A DNA stretch of 5,876 nucleotides from Gallionella sp. Its GTDB lineage: Bacteria; Pseudomonadota; Gammaproteobacteria; Burkholderiales; Gallionellaceae. How positions within the stretch are numbered: the stretch's first letter is position 1; each line of letters opens with the position of its first letter. The position numbers were made by a program, and so were the translations under genes. The stretch lies in NCBI GenBank assembly GCA_029850565.1, contig JARCRR010000023.1, positions 1 to 5,876 on the forward strand, in the 5' to 3' direction. Below are positions 1 through 5,876 of the stretch, piece after piece. The notes under the pieces were generated by a model. The model worked only from the letters and a program-made list of their open reading frames with translations. It was not told the origin of the DNA and made no database searches.

Positions 1-229
1 CTTGGCTACGGCGTGGCAACGCGGTGATCTATACGCTTGGCACGAGGTGTTGCAACACTTGGAGCGGGAAGTGATGCAGCCGCTTTGGCAAGCCATCCGG
101 CAGGGACGCTTGCAGACATTGACGCTCGACGCGCTCTCCGAATCCGAGACGCGTCGATTCGTATTCGATCGTTCGGCAAGCTGGAAACTTTGGCGCAGGG
201 CAACATCACTAGCAGACCATGTTGTGTAG
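1..229 (+). CDS. C-terminal end of a phosphoglycerate-mutase-like (COG4255-type) protein, 5' truncated
   Basis: The reading frame is open from the window edge (first full codon at position 2) to a TAG at 227-229, giving the last 75 or so residues; the true start is upstream of the window. The visible part is soluble and helical, with the pattern YAW...LE..V..PLW.AI, then GRLQTLTLDAL, then an aromatic and basic end, SWKLWRR. From memory this arrangement (a helix, a short 'LTL' strand, then a W..WRR tail) resembles the C-terminus of the family annotated as cofactor-independent phosphoglycerate mutase-like or regulatory protein, often found near recJ in betaproteobacteria. No catalytic residues fall in the visible part, so the activity cannot be judged. 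It ends 30 bases before the channel gene on the same strand, so co-transcription is possible. That the frame is coding is fairly sure; the family name is a moderate-confidence inference. Confidence 0.6.
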   Translation, partial: LATAWQRGDLYAWHEVLQHLEREVMQPLWQAIRQGRLQTLTLDALSESETRRFVFDRSASWKLWRRATSLADHVV

Positions 230-259
230 AATCGCAACAAATATTAAGTGGGGTGAGCG

Positions 260-1798
260 ATGAATTTTTGGACTGAGGCGACGAATTTCTTCTGGGGGCA
301 GGAATCATTTACCTTGCTGGTGATGGTGATTGGTGTCTTCACGCTGTTGTTCTACTTCCGCACCGAAGATCGTGCCAGTCTGATCAACACGCTTGGTTTC
401 TATTTTGTGTGTCTGTTTGGTCTGTCCATTAGCGGTGTCGTACATGCCTTGGAATTCTTGCGTGCGGGCGACATCCTGCATGAGGTCTTCACCATTGGTT
501 CGGGTATTGCCATCATTCGCTTGTTGGGACAGTTGGTGTTTCGACTTATCTTGCCGGCTGTCAGACTTACGCCGCCTCGTATCACTGAAGACCTGTTCGT
601 GATCGTCGCGTATGTCGCTTGGTTCATGGTGCGCCTGCGCTATGCCGGTCTCGATCTCAGCAGCATCTTGGCGACATCGGCGGTGATCACGGCAGTGATC
701 GCCTTCGCCATGCAGGATACCTTGGGCAATATCCTGGGCGGTTTGGCACTTCAGCTCGACAACTCGGTCGAGGTCGGTGATTGGATCAAGGTGGATGACA
801 TCTCCGGCAAGGTAGTGGACATACGTTGGCGCTCTACATTGGTTGAGACACGCAATTGGGAAACAGTGGTTTTCCCCAACAGCCAACTGATGAAGAACAA
901 GTTCCTGGTTCTGGGCAGGCGTACTGACCAGCCTGTCCAATGGCGTCGCTGGGTATGGTTCAACGTAGGAATGGATATTTCTCCTTCCAAAGTCATCAAT
1001 GTGGTCGAAACGGCCATCCTGAACACGGATATCGCGAATGTCGCCAAGAACCCTCAGCCCAACTGCGTGTTGATGGATATGGACAACAAAGGTTATGCGC
1101 GCTATGCACTGCGTTACTGGCTGACCGATCTGGCGCCTGACGATCCGACAGATGGAGCGTTACGCTGGCACATCATGACGGCACTTCAGCGTGCGGGGCT
1201 GAAACTGGCGATGGAGGAACGCAGTATCCACATCACCAAAGAGAATGAGAAGTACGATGAGGCGATCCATCAGCGCGAGGTGTTGTTGCGCATCAAGACT
1301 CTGCGCCGTGTCGAATTGTTCTCGGCGATGACCGATGCGGAATTGAAGTCGTTGGCAGAGCGGCTGCGTTACTCGCCGTTCTCGCGCGGTAACGTCATCA
1401 CCCAGCAGGGGGATGAGCGATCACATTGGCTGTATATCATCATCAACGGAGAAGCCGATGTCCTGCTGAATACCCCTGATGGGAGTAAACGTCTGCTCAA
1501 TACGCTAGGCAAGGGCAGCTTCTTTGGTGAGATGGCACTATTGACCGGGGCGCCGCGTCGAGCCTCAGTGATGGCGAAGACCGATGTCGAGTGTTATCGC
1601 TTGGACAAAGAGGCTTTTGAAGAGATATTGCTGGCACGCCCCACCATTGCAGACGAAGTCTCACATATCTTGGCGGTGCGTACCGCTCAATTGGACAGTG
1701 CGGCGCAAGACATCGGAGCTGCGGCACAGCGCGATCTATTGCAAAGTCGCAGTGAGATATTGGCTACCATCAAACGCTTTTTTTCGCTCAATATTTAG
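260..1798 (+). CDS. MscS-family ion channel with C-terminal cyclic-nucleotide-binding domain (bCNG-like)
   Basis: This 512-residue inner-membrane channel has hydrophobic segments near residues 16-33, 41-64, 72-98 and 110-126, then a pore-lining stretch about 134-165 rich in Ala and Gly (AMQDTLGNILGGLALQL), as in MscS. The MscS beta domain follows, with VGDWIKV at 172-178, WRSTLVETRNWE and the family-typical VFPNSQLMKN. A second soluble module, about 348-475, is a cyclic-nucleotide-binding fold. Its phosphate-binding cassette is intact: FGEMAL at 422-427 and PRRAS at 432-436, giving the Glu and Arg that contact the ribose and phosphate in CAP/PKA-type domains. E. coli MscS is far shorter (286 residues, three membrane helices) and lacks this module. 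In related bacterial cyclic-nucleotide-gated (bCNG) channels the nucleotide, not tension alone, controls opening; that this protein behaves so is inference. The ATG at 260 follows a purine-rich GGGGTGAG and comes 30 bases after the previous stop. Confidence 0.9.
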   Translation: MNFWTEATNFFWGQESFTLLVMVIGVFTLLFYFRTEDRASLINTLGFYFVCLFGLSISGVVHALEFLRAGDILHEVFTIGSGIAIIRLLGQLVFRLILPAVRLTPPRITEDLFVIVAYVAWFMVRLRYAGLDLSSILATSAVITAVIAFAMQDTLGNILGGLALQLDNSVEVGDWIKVDDISGKVVDIRWRSTLVETRNWETVVFPNSQLMKNKFLVLGRRTDQPVQWRRWVWFNVGMDISPSKVINVVETAILNTDIANVAKNPQPNCVLMDMDNKGYARYALRYWLTDLAPDDPTDGALRWHIMTALQRAGLKLAMEERSIHITKENEKYDEAIHQREVLLRIKTLRRVELFSAMTDAELKSLAERLRYSPFSRGNVITQQGDERSHWLYIIINGEADVLLNTPDGSKRLLNTLGKGSFFGEMALLTGAPRRASVMAKTDVECYRLDKEAFEEILLARPTIADEVSHILAVRTAQLDSAAQDIGAAAQRDLLQSRSEILATIKRFFSLNI

Positions 1799-1856
1799 CT
1801 TGGACGTGCTCATGTTGTATCATGCAGCCTGCCTTTGAAACATAGAGACACTGAAT

Positions 1857-2825
1857 ATGAAACTGACCTTTCTGGATTTCGAACAATCCGTCTCCGAGTT
1901 GGAGAACAAGATCGAACAATTGCGCTATGTGCAGGACGACTCTGCACTGGACATCTCTGACGAGATCGAGCGTCTGCAAAAGAAGAGCCAAACGCTGACC
2001 AAAGACATCTACGCCAAGCTGACACCCTGGCAGATATCGCAGGTGTCACGTCATCCGCAGCGCCCGTACACCTTGGATTACATCGAGCATCTGTTCACGG
2101 ACTTCGAAGAACTGCATGGTGACCGTGCCTATGCCGACGATGCCGCTATCGTGGGTGGTTTGGCCCGTTTCAATGGTCAGAGCGTGATGGTCATCGGTCA
2201 CCAAAAAGGCCGCGACACCAAAGAGCGCCAATATCGCAATTTCGGCATGCCCCGTCCCGAGGGTTATCGCAAGGCGATGCGCCTGATGCGCTTGGCGGAG
2301 AAGTTCGGCATCCCCATCATGACCTTCATCGACACCCCGGGTGCCTATCCCGGCGTGGGCGCAGAAGAACGCGGACAATCGGAGGCCATCGGTAAGAACC
2401 TCTACGTGATGGCGGAGCTGCGTACACCGATCATTTGCACCATCATCGGCGAAGGCGGTTCGGGCGGTGCGCTGGCGGTTGCTGTGGGTGATGCGATGCT
2501 GATGTTGCAATATGCGACTTATTCCGTCATCTCGCCTGAAGGTTGCGCTTCCATCTTGTGGAAGAGCGCTTCCAAAGCGGAAGAGGCTGCCGACACATTG
2601 GCCATCACGGCGACTCGCCTGAAGGCCTTGGGCTTGGTGGACAAGATCGTGAGTGAGCCGCTGGGTGGTGCACACCGTGATTACCAAGCGACCATGCAGA
2701 ACGTCAAAAAGGCGTTGGCCGATGCGCTCAAACAAGCTCAAAGCAAGCCCACTGGCGATCTGCTACAAGAGCGCTTCAACCGCTTGATGGGTTATGGCAA
2801 GTTCAAGGAAATCGAACTTAGCTGA
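1857..2825 (+). CDS. accA: Acetyl-CoA carboxylase carboxyltransferase subunit alpha
   Basis: AccA pairs with AccD to move the carboxyl group from biotinylated BCCP to acetyl-CoA, giving malonyl-CoA, the first committed step of fatty-acid synthesis; it acts in the cytosol as an alpha2beta2 complex. The 322-residue product matches the family's usual length (E. coli 319). It has the N-terminal helical region (FLDFEQSVSELENKI), then PYTLDYI and FTDFEELHGDRAYADD, then the crotonase-like core with GHQKGRDTKE, DTPGAYPG at 159-166, and the glycine-rich oxyanion motif GEGGSGGALA from residue 198. The accD and BCCP genes are not in the window. ATG 1857 is preceded by a modest AGAGA eight bases upstream and starts exactly where family members start. 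The 58-base gap before it shows no convincing terminator or promoter. Its last 32 bases overlap tilS. Confidence 0.98.
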   Translation: MKLTFLDFEQSVSELENKIEQLRYVQDDSALDISDEIERLQKKSQTLTKDIYAKLTPWQISQVSRHPQRPYTLDYIEHLFTDFEELHGDRAYADDAAIVGGLARFNGQSVMVIGHQKGRDTKERQYRNFGMPRPEGYRKAMRLMRLAEKFGIPIMTFIDTPGAYPGVGAEERGQSEAIGKNLYVMAELRTPIICTIIGEGGSGGALAVAVGDAMLMLQYATYSVISPEGCASILWKSASKAEEAADTLAITATRLKALGLVDKIVSEPLGGAHRDYQATMQNVKKALADALKQAQSKPTGDLLQERFNRLMGYGKFKEIELS

Positions 2826-4131
2826 GTCTGTTGCGGCGCGACTGGCGCCGCTTCTTCCACCACACAGCAATATCCTCGTCGGCTTGAGCGGCGGAATGGA
2901 TTCCGTCGTTCTGCTACACCTGCTTCATACGATCGCGCCCCGTTTCCAGTGGCGACTTTTCGCTCTGCACGTTCACCATGGCATCAGCCCCAATGCGGAT
3001 GCCTGGGCTGAATTTTGCACCGGCCTTTGCACGCGGTACGGTGTCCCCTTGCAAGTCGAACGTGTCGACATCACTCCTTTCAGAGATGGACATGGTATCG
3101 AGGCTGCCGCCCGCAAGTTGCGGCATGCGGCATTCCTGAAACAAGCATGCGATTTCGTTGCGCTTGCTCACCACGCGGATGATCAGGCCGAGACCCTGTT
3201 GCTGCAATTGTTGCGTGGTGCCGGGGTGAAAGGCGTGTCGGCGATGCCTTTGCTGAAACCGGCCAGCCTCCAGATGCATGCCACGGTGCGCCCGTTGCTG
3301 GATGTCTCGCGCGAACGATTGAGCGAATACGCCGCCCAACATGGACTGGCATGGATCGAAGACGAGAGCAATGCCGATGTGCGCTATCCGCGCAATTTCT
3401 TGCGCCATCGGGTTCTCCCCGCGTTACAAGAAAGATTCCCTGAATACCGGGAGACGCTTGCGCGCAGTGCGCAACATTTTTCTGAGGCCGGTCAGTTGAT
3501 GGATGAATTGGCGCAAATCGATTCCCTTGCAGTTTTCGACGGTGTGACACTTGAAGTGAATGCTTTACGTGCGTTGAGTCCCTCGCGCGCAAAAAACCTG
3601 CTGCGATATTTCTTGCACAGACGAGGGGCGGTCATGCCGCAGTCGGTTCAACTCGAGGATATGTTGCGCCAACTGTGTGAGGCTCGCGAAGATGCGGCCG
3701 TGTGTGTGGATTTTGGCGACTGGCAAGTGCGGCGCTACCAAGACAATGCTTATGCGATGCCGGCTTTGGGCGGATTCGATCCGAACACCGTGTTGAATTG
3801 GTCGGGAGAAGCTGAGCTTCCATGGTCTGCGTTGAGCGCACGTCTGGTGTTCAACCGGTCGTTCGGATGTGGTATCAGTCTCGACAAACTAAAAGGCGCT
3901 CAGATCTCATTGCGTCTACGTTCCGGAGGTGAATGTTTACGCCTGCATTCCAATGGCGCGAATCGCAGTTTGAAGAACATCCTGCAGGAGAATCACATCC
4001 CGCCGTGGCGTCGAGAGCGCCTGCCGCTGTTGTATTGCGGTGATGAATTGGTGGCGGTGATCGGGGTGGCGATTCATGCCGATTATCGGGCCAACCAAGG
4101 AGAAGAGGGCCTGTTGGTGACTTTGGAATAA
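2794..4131 (+). CDS. tilS: tRNA(Ile)-lysidine synthetase
   Basis: TilS uses ATP to attach lysine to C34 of the CAU-anticodon tRNA(Ile), turning it into lysidine so that it reads AUA and is charged with Ile instead of Met; it is essential in most bacteria. The 445-residue protein has the PP-loop SGGMDS at 32-37, HVHHG at 59-63, the GIEAAARKLRH segment at 101-111, AHHADDQAET at 125-134, and WIEDESN (187-193) with RNFLRH (200-205). A middle substrate-binding region follows, then the TilS C-terminal domain (LRLRSGGE at 373-380, SLKNILQE at 392-399, IPPWRRERLPLLY at 402-414). All key motifs are present. The start is set by sequence: an in-frame stop at 2785-2787 leaves ATG 2794 as the first possible start, and no other usable start precedes the PP-loop. 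It thus begins 32 bases inside accA, which suggests coupled translation. Confidence 0.97.
   Translation: MASSRKSNLAESVAARLAPLLPPHSNILVGLSGGMDSVVLLHLLHTIAPRFQWRLFALHVHHGISPNADAWAEFCTGLCTRYGVPLQVERVDITPFRDGHGIEAAARKLRHAAFLKQACDFVALAHHADDQAETLLLQLLRGAGVKGVSAMPLLKPASLQMHATVRPLLDVSRERLSEYAAQHGLAWIEDESNADVRYPRNFLRHRVLPALQERFPEYRETLARSAQHFSEAGQLMDELAQIDSLAVFDGVTLEVNALRALSPSRAKNLLRYFLHRRGAVMPQSVQLEDMLRQLCEAREDAAVCVDFGDWQVRRYQDNAYAMPALGGFDPNTVLNWSGEAELPWSALSARLVFNRSFGCGISLDKLKGAQISLRLRSGGECLRLHSNGANRSLKNILQENHIPPWRRERLPLLYCGDELVAVIGVAIHADYRANQGEEGLLVTLE
2833..2851 (+). promoter_or_regulatory. GC-rich hairpin just after the accA stop, inside the tilS 5' end
   Basis: GCGGCGC at 2833-2839 is perfectly complementary to GCGCCGC at 2845-2851, around a five-base loop (GACTG). 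The stem begins eight bases after the accA stop and is followed by a pyrimidine-rich TTCTTCC rather than a proper T-run, so it is terminator-like but not a classic intrinsic terminator. It could act as a weak attenuator or protect the accA mRNA 3' end. It also encodes tilS codons 14-20 (an Ala/Arg/Leu-rich stretch), so coding composition may explain it. The complementarity is seen directly; any role is inference. Confidence 0.35.
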
Positions 4132-4185
4132 TTGGACTATGATGCGCCGACAATAAGAAGTCGTACCAGTGTCGCTAATTCAATC

Positions 4186-4191
4186 AGGGAG
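4186..4191 (+). promoter_or_regulatory. Shine-Dalgarno site that sets the dctP start
   Basis: AGGGAG lies six bases before ATG 4198. It decides between two in-frame starts: a TTG at 4132, directly after the tilS stop, would add 22 polar residues before the signal peptide, while ATG 4198 puts the signal peptide at the N-terminus. The ATG is clearly preferred. Confidence 0.85.
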
Positions 4192-4197
4192 AAAAAC

Positions 4198-5199
4198 ATG
4201 AAAATAGTAAGCGCGTTGTGTAGTGCCTTGTTGTTCAGTTTCGCCCTTTCCGCTTCAGCCGAACCCATCGTCATCAAATTCAGCCACGTCGTTGCCAACA
4301 GCACTCCTAAAGGAAAGGCTGCCGAGTTCTTTGCGAAACGCGCTGCCGAATTGACCAAGGACAAAGTCAAAGTAGAGGTCTATGCGAATAGCTCCTTGTA
4401 CAAAGACAAGGAGGAGATGGAGGCCTTGCAGATCGGTGCGGTGCAGATGTTGGCACCCTCACTGGCCAAGTTCGGTCCGCTCGGCGTCAAAGAGTTCGAG
4501 GCTTTCGATTTCCCCTTCATCTTTGACGACACTGCGGATCTGCACAAAGTCACCCAAGGTCCGATCGGTGCCTCCTTGCTGGCCAAACTGGAGCCGAAAG
4601 GAATCAAGGGGTTGGCCTTCTGGGACAACGGTTTCAAATCCTTCTCTGCAAATACACCCATCAAGTCTCCTGCCGACCTCAAAGGTAAAAAGATGCGTAT
4701 CCAGTCTTCCAAGGTGCTGGATGAGGAGATGCGTTCTGTCGGTGCATTGCCGCAAGTGATGGCCTTCTCCGAGGTCTATCAAGCCCTGTCCACCGGCGTG
4801 GTGGATGGTACCGAAAACCCTATCTCCAATCTGTACACGCAGAAGATGCACGAAGTCCAAAAACATCTGACTTTGACCAATCACGGTTACCTTGGCTACG
4901 CAGTCATCGTCAACAAGAAATTCTGGGATGAGTTGCCTGCGGACATCCGCGGCAAGCTGGAACAAGCGATGAAGGAAGCCACCGTCTACGCCAACAAGAT
5001 CGCTCAAGAAGAGAATGACAACGCGCTTGCCGAAGTGAGAAAGAGCGGCAGGACCGAGGTCTATACGCCGACCAAAGAAGAGCGGATGGCTTTCAAAAAG
5101 GCGATGGCACCTGTCCATACCAAGATGGCCGATCGTGTCGGAAGTGACTTGTTGCAGTCCATCTACAAAGAAACAGGCTTCGACCCAAGCAAGCTGTAA
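4198..5199 (+). CDS. dctP: TRAP transporter periplasmic substrate-binding protein, C4-dicarboxylate type
   Basis: DctP is the periplasmic receptor that captures an organic acid and hands it to the DctQM membrane complex for sodium-driven uptake. The 333-residue precursor starts with a Sec signal peptide (residues 1-21, cleavage likely after ASA, before E22). The mature part shows IKFSHVVANSTPKGKAA, VEVYANSSLYKDKEEMEAL, LAPSLAKF, FDFPFIFDD and GVVDGTENP. R167 in the KMRIQSS strand corresponds to the family's conserved arginine that clamps the ligand carboxylate, and N207 in the TENP motif to the conserved asparagine. The SKVLDEE and QKMHEVQKHLT stretches resemble the C4-dicarboxylate DctP subgroup (succinate, malate, fumarate), though the exact ligand is not proven by sequence. 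It starts 66 bases after tilS, so it may have its own promoter or read through from accA-tilS; I could not identify a clear promoter. dctQ follows after a stem-loop. Confidence 0.95.
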   Translation: MKIVSALCSALLFSFALSASAEPIVIKFSHVVANSTPKGKAAEFFAKRAAELTKDKVKVEVYANSSLYKDKEEMEALQIGAVQMLAPSLAKFGPLGVKEFEAFDFPFIFDDTADLHKVTQGPIGASLLAKLEPKGIKGLAFWDNGFKSFSANTPIKSPADLKGKKMRIQSSKVLDEEMRSVGALPQVMAFSEVYQALSTGVVDGTENPISNLYTQKMHEVQKHLTLTNHGYLGYAVIVNKKFWDELPADIRGKLEQAMKEATVYANKIAQEENDNALAEVRKSGRTEVYTPTKEERMAFKKAMAPVHTKMADRVGSDLLQSIYKETGFDPSKL

Positions 5200-5206
5200 T
5201 CAACGA

Positions 5207-5244
5207 CGTCTAACTGCCAGTGCTGTATGACTGGCGGTTAGACG
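5207..5244 (+). promoter_or_regulatory. 15-bp intercistronic stem-loop between dctP and dctQ
   Basis: The arms CGTCTAACTGCCAGT (5207-5221) and ACTGGCGGTTAGACG (5230-5244) pair over 15 positions with a single mismatch that is a G-U wobble in RNA; the loop is eight bases (GCTGTATG). It begins seven bases after the dctP stop. No T-run follows (next bases CGACTTTCAC), so it does not look like a full Rho-independent terminator. Such a structure could block 3' exonucleases, stabilising dctP mRNA, and/or partly terminate transcription; either would give more binding protein than DctQM, as TRAP systems require. The structure is seen directly; the role is inference. Confidence 0.8.
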
Positions 5245-5274
5245 CGACTTTCACTCAGTAGACTTGCGCTAATC

Positions 5275-5282
5275 AGGGGGAG
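5275..5282 (+). promoter_or_regulatory. Strong Shine-Dalgarno site that sets the GTG start of dctQ
   Basis: AGGGGGAG ends six bases before GTG 5289. The first in-frame ATG is 15 codons later, inside the first membrane helix, so it would break that helix. The GTG is therefore the supported start. Confidence 0.85.
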
Positions 5283-5288
5283 CTGTTC

Positions 5289-5876
5289 GTGAAATATCTC
5301 GATCATCTTGAGGAGTGGTTCATCACGCTTCTCATGGCAGCAGCGACATTGATCATTTTTGTCGCCGTCGTCCATCGTTATGCGGCCAGCAACACCGGCA
5401 GTATTCCTGCTTTGCAAGATTGGCTGCTGACGCTGAATTTCACTTGGGCGCAGGAACTCACCATCATCATGTTCGTGTGGATGGCGAAGTTCGGTGCGGC
5501 TTACGGAGTGCGCACCGGCATCCACGTCGGGGTCGATGTGTTGATCAACCGGCTCGACGAGAAGATGCGCGGTAAGTTCATCGTGTTCGGACTGCTTTCC
5601 GGCGCTCTCTTCACTGTCGTAGTGGCTTCCCTCGGTGCTTATTTTGTTTGGGAGAACGGTGCCCACTATGCCTTCCTTCATCTGACGGGTAGTCCGATAG
5701 GGGATGTGCCGGAAGGCCCGACGACGCCGGACCTTGAATGGCCGACTTGGATCGTCTATTCGGCCATCCCGCTGGGTACGAGTCTGATGTGCTTTCGCTT
5801 CCTGCAGGTGCTGGTGAGTTTCCTCAAGACGGGTGAACTTCCTCACCACGATCACGGGCACGTTGATGGTCTGGAC
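5289..5876 (+). CDS. dctQ: TRAP transporter small membrane subunit, 3' truncated by window end
   Basis: DctQ is the four-helix membrane subunit that partners the large DctM permease in TRAP transporters. The frame gives 196 residues with no stop before the window edge; the gene should end shortly after. Hydrophobic segments lie near residues 11-31, 51-72, 97-121 and 153-179. The family signature is clear after the second segment: WMAKFGAAYGVRTG, then IHVGVDVLINRL (residues 64-89). A longer loop of about 30 residues, rich in Gly, Pro and Asp, separates helices three and four, making this a long-form DctQ, and the visible end is histidine-rich (HHDHGH at 186-191). From memory both traits occur in C4-dicarboxylate DctQ proteins of betaproteobacteria. 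It lies 89 bases after dctP, past a stem-loop, and should be followed by dctM. It is easily missed because it starts with GTG and has no stop in view. Confidence 0.93.
   Translation, partial: MKYLDHLEEWFITLLMAAATLIIFVAVVHRYAASNTGSIPALQDWLLTLNFTWAQELTIIMFVWMAKFGAAYGVRTGIHVGVDVLINRLDEKMRGKFIVFGLLSGALFTVVVASLGAYFVWENGAHYAFLHLTGSPIGDVPEGPTTPDLEWPTWIVYSAIPLGTSLMCFRFLQVLVSFLKTGELPHHDHGHVDGLD

Noticed and set aside
222..247. Possible promoter for the channel gene with TTGTGT (222-227) and TATTAA (242-247).
   Set aside because: The spacer is 14 bases, and a start site from this -10 box would fall almost on the ATG, leaving no room for a ribosome site.
690..714. Repeated GTGATC with partial dyad symmetry in the channel gene.
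   Set aside because: It encodes the repeated Ala-Val-Ile of the pore helix, so protein sequence explains it.
305..940. A 211-codon open frame on the - strand opposite the channel gene.
   Set aside because: It lies wholly within the coding region of the MscS-type protein and its product is polar with no recognisable motifs.
1761..1798. Terminator-like feature at the end of the channel gene: seven Ts at 1778-1784 and ATATTG/CAATAT repeats.
   Set aside because: The T-run lies inside the loop between the short 6-bp arms rather than after a stem, and it encodes Phe-Phe near the C-terminus; there is no proper intrinsic terminator.
1800..1823. Possible accA promoter with TTGGAC (1800-1805) and TATCAT (1818-1823).
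   Set aside because: The -10-like box is fair, but the 12-base spacer is far too short for a sigma-70 promoter and no better -35 box lies 16-18 bases upstream.
2046..2741. A 231-codon open frame on the - strand opposite accA.
   Set aside because: accA is unmistakable on the + strand, and the antisense product has a low-complexity His/Arg/Thr/Gln-rich make-up typical of shadow translation.
4133..4147. Possible sigma-54 promoter before dctP (GG at 4134-4135, ten bases, GC at 4146-4147), attractive because dct genes are often under DctB/DctD and sigma-54.
   Set aside because: Only the minimal GG/GC spacing matches; the rest of the -24/-12 consensus is absent, and such a pair is common by chance. 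No DctD-like upstream sites were recognised.
5238..5861. A long open frame of 207 codons on the - strand opposite dctQ.
   Set aside because: It is antisense to a clear DctQ with membrane helices and a strong ribosome site; its His/Arg/Asp-rich product resembles no family I know, as expected for a shadow frame.

Overview
The window reads as an ordinary chromosomal segment of a proteobacterium, most likely a betaproteobacterium of the Nitrosomonadales/Gallionellaceae kind. This rests on the protein styles (AccA, TilS, DctP, DctQ and a phosphoglycerate-mutase-like C-terminus) and on the adjacent accA-tilS pair, which I recall as typical of that class. Base composition looks moderate and even by eye. 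All six genes are on the + strand with short gaps, and I see no gene on the - strand.

Layout: (1) positions 1-229 hold the 3' end of a gene resembling the C-terminus of the COG4255 cofactor-independent phosphoglycerate-mutase-like family. (2) 260-1798 encodes an MscS-family channel fused to a C-terminal cyclic-nucleotide-binding domain. (3) 1857-2825 is accA, the carboxyltransferase alpha subunit of acetyl-CoA carboxylase. (4) 2794-4131 is tilS, the tRNA(Ile) lysidine synthetase, whose start lies inside the end of accA. (5) 4198-5199 is dctP, the periplasmic binding protein of a C4-dicarboxylate-type TRAP transporter. (6) 5289 to the window end is dctQ, the small membrane subunit of the same transporter, starting at GTG and cut off by the window edge. 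The large permease subunit dctM is expected just beyond.

Functionally there are three parts: a membrane channel that probably responds to a cyclic nucleotide, a housekeeping pair (fatty-acid synthesis and tRNA modification) likely coupled by overlapping translation, and a sodium-coupled organic-acid uptake system. The best regulatory signal is a 15-bp stem-loop between dctP and dctQ, well placed to let the binding protein be made in excess over the membrane subunits. A smaller GC-rich hairpin lies just after the accA stop codon, inside the tilS 5' end.

I found no RNA genes, mobile elements, CRISPR arrays, attachment sites or defence genes, and no convincing undescribed system. The most notable items are the channel/cyclic-nucleotide-domain fusion, the two stem-loops, and the TRAP operon in the place where lysC is often found.
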